This document shows positions 62,146 through 64,000 of a stretch of 64,000 bases of DNA, one piece after another. The position numbers were made by a program, and so were the translations under genes. This DNA is from Brienomyrus brachyistius (Eukaryota > Chordata > Actinopteri > Osteoglossiformes > Mormyridae): NCBI RefSeq assembly GCF_023856365.1, contig NC_064550.1, positions 18,477,629-18,541,628 on the forward strand, given 5' to 3'. Below the pieces are notes generated by a model. The model was not told the origin of the DNA and did not search any database. It saw only the letters and a program-made list of their open reading frames with translations. Every line of letters starts with the position of its first letter. The first letter of the stretch is position 1.

Positions 62146-62150
62146 GTAAG

Positions 62151-64000
62151 TAGGTAGTTAGGTGAATAATCCAGGTGACCCGCTACAGGAGGCACTATAT
62201 CTTGTCAAACCAACAACCTCTTCTCTCCTCCTAACATTTTCAACCCAAAATATTGTGTGTACGTGTATATGTATGCCCTGCACACCAGCATGTTAACATA
62301 CAGGACAGGTAAAAACCATTTAAATTAAATGGAAATAAATCATTTCTTTAAAGCCACGTAGGGTGTAAATATCACTCATTTTATTATGGACACACTTGTA
62401 TAATGCTTTTATAACATGTGATGTGGTTTCTCCACATCTAAAACAATACAGTGACAATATTATGTCATTCATTGATGTTAAGTTTACTAAAGTTGTTGCT
62501 TTATTTTTTACATTGTTGTACAATAACAGTATCATTTTTACCTTATTTTTCTGGAATTTCCCATAATTGCTGGTTTTAAGCAAATCAGTAAACCAACTAT
62601 ACATTTGTACATTGAGAACAGGGACTGTAATTCCTCTTCTCTGTGAAAACTGTAAAACTCATATATGCTATGAAAATAAAATGCAATGTGTTTCGTGTCT
62701 GTATTTGACTGATCCCTTTCAATTAAAAATATTCCCTTTATACCATACAAACATTACATACTGAAGATGAGTTTAGTTTCATAATTAATGCCCCGTTTGT
62801 CAATAATAATCTTCAAATCCTAAACTGCCCTGTTACATTTGATTCTGTTTTCATGATCCCTTTATCCGTATCAGTCCGCTTTATAATAGTTCTGTCTGCA
62901 TTTGGCTGTATTTCTTTACATGTGGAGGTTATACAAAATGAAACATTTGTACGTGGACTGTTTAACATTTCAACTGGAGATTTGTAGGATTCGTACAGAA
63001 ACCCAGAGTAAATCAGTTCAGAGCTACTTTAAAAATGTAAAAATAATCCATAAACACTGTATGCTGCTAATAATCCAGTTGCAGATGTCAAAACCGTCTG
63101 AGGGAATTAGTTTGCTTTGACTAGAGCATGAACATACGTGCTATGAAGCATAGACAACTGTGGCAACTGAACTGTGCTGTGAGGGCAGACGACACAAGGA
63201 GACTATGCCTGACCCAGGCTCAAAATACTTTACACTTCTATATAGGTTTAGTTCACTAAAATGTGTTATTACCATAATACTCTGTTGTTTCTCATTTCTA
63301 ATCTTTCTGAGTATTTGCTGTTTTTTTTTTTTTTATCAGTCCCATTATTACAGTGAAGCTGTGGCCCAAGGATTCCACTGATCTTCAGTCCAGAGGTGAT
63401 GGCCAGTGTATGTCACGACCTATAGCGTTGATGTTGTGACCCCAGTAGATTCTGCTGTTGGTTTTTCTGGTGTGAGAGCCTTTCTGAAGCTCTCCTCCTT
63501 TCCCACGCACACGCTCTCTCTCTTTCTTGTTATCCCACTCGGATCAGGAGAAGGAGGTATGTGTGGCCGCCAGGATGCTGCCAGCAGCAGCACTGAAGAC
63601 CAGAAACAGGACTAATGGTCGGGGCTCATGACTGGAACTGGCGACTTTGAGAAGGAAGGAAAAAGAAAAAAACATCAGGCACAGGTTGTCATTTCAATAT
63701 AGCAGGGAAAGAGGTTTGTGCAATGTATTGGACGAGAAGCAATTAAAATGTTTTCATACCACATAATTCCACGGACACAAAAAATGATTTGAATGTTCTT
63801 AGCAGACTCTCTGAATGATACTTTTGCAGTTGTCAGGAAATAGTCAACGGTAGGAAAAGTGCCATACAAAATGCAAGCCTTATATGATGATGACTGACAA
63901 TTGCCAAAAGATGAAGAAAGGCTGTATAATTCGTCCATGTTTCATCGATGAGCACTCCAGAGAGTGTGCACTCCAGATTTTCACAAGGGTAGCTGACAAT
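62151..64000. other. AT-rich DNA upstream of usp2, no gene recognised
   Basis: No coding exon could be supported on either strand. Open frames are short and without domains. A poly-T run lies at 63321-63334. If the divergent gene is real, this would be its first intron. Confidence 0.5.

Larger units (their letters stand above)
61200..62150. promoter_or_regulatory. CpG-rich presumptive promoter of the usp2 long isoform, possibly bidirectional
   Basis: This block has many CpG dinucleotides (for example CACACGCGCGCGGCCGG near 61580) and GC-box-like runs, in contrast to the AT-rich flanks. It lies 6 kb upstream of the long-isoform coding exon, where a non-coding first exon is expected. A CRE-like TGACGTAA occurs at 61954-61961. 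Motifs and splice donors pointing both ways suggest a divergent promoter. Confidence 0.45.

Overview
The window is nuclear DNA of a ray-finned fish, most likely a teleost. The evidence is vertebrate exon-intron structure with GT-AG introns, very high microsatellite and minisatellite content ((CA)n, (TGGA)n, poly-G runs), and several repeat types typical of fish: a tRNA-like SINE with a TGGA tail, Tc1/mariner copies, a hAT MITE and a CR1/L2-type LINE 3' end. There are no bacterial, viral or CRISPR features. Most of the sequence is non-coding, and almost all long open frames are by-products of tandem repeats or chance.

Three genes can be reconstructed exon by exon. (1) A TLCD3-family gene, most likely tlcd3b, lies on the minus strand (coding 16124 down to 11057; five exons, 274 aa). 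It encodes a multi-pass ER membrane TLC-domain protein. (2) A small three-exon gene on the plus strand (18946-20049; 116 aa) has a signal peptide, a Ser/Thr-rich mucin-like ectodomain, one Gly/Ala/Val-rich membrane helix and a very short basic tail. I do not recognise it. (3) usp2, a ubiquitin-specific protease gene, lies on the minus strand over about 37 kb (stop at 24331). It has two alternative first coding exons: a distal 222-codon exon (54658-55323, USP2-69-like, predicted 568 aa) and a proximal 53-codon exon (36972-37130, USP2-45-like, 399 aa, or 396 aa from the second ATG). Both join the same eleven exons encoding the catalytic domain. All phases agree. Cys240, His521 and Asn538/Asp539 of the long form keep the spacing I recall for the human enzyme.

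Layout: 1-1113, 47-bp minisatellite; 1114-11056, intergenic DNA with a Tc1-type remnant; 11057-16124, tlcd3b and then its CpG-rich 5' flank; 18946-20049, the mucin-like gene; 20050-24330, intergenic repeats and the usp2 3' UTR; 24331-37130, the usp2 catalytic exons and the short-isoform exon, with a 57-bp minisatellite filling the last intron; 37131-54657, a 17-kb intron with a LINE end, SINEs, a nested MITE, a Tc1 copy, a hAT MITE, a 1.5-kb 20/21-bp satellite and a 164-bp fold-back palindrome; 54658-55366, the usp2 long-isoform exon; 61.2-62.15 kb, a CpG-rich presumptive promoter of the long isoform, possibly divergent with a plus-strand gene that leaves the window.

No wholly new gene system is apparent. 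The points most worth a second look are the unidentified mucin-like gene, the conserved two-promoter usp2 architecture, the fold-back palindrome beside the satellite array, the minisatellite-filled last usp2 intron with its weak splice donor, and SINE copies (one of them 5'-truncated) with perfect target-site duplications.
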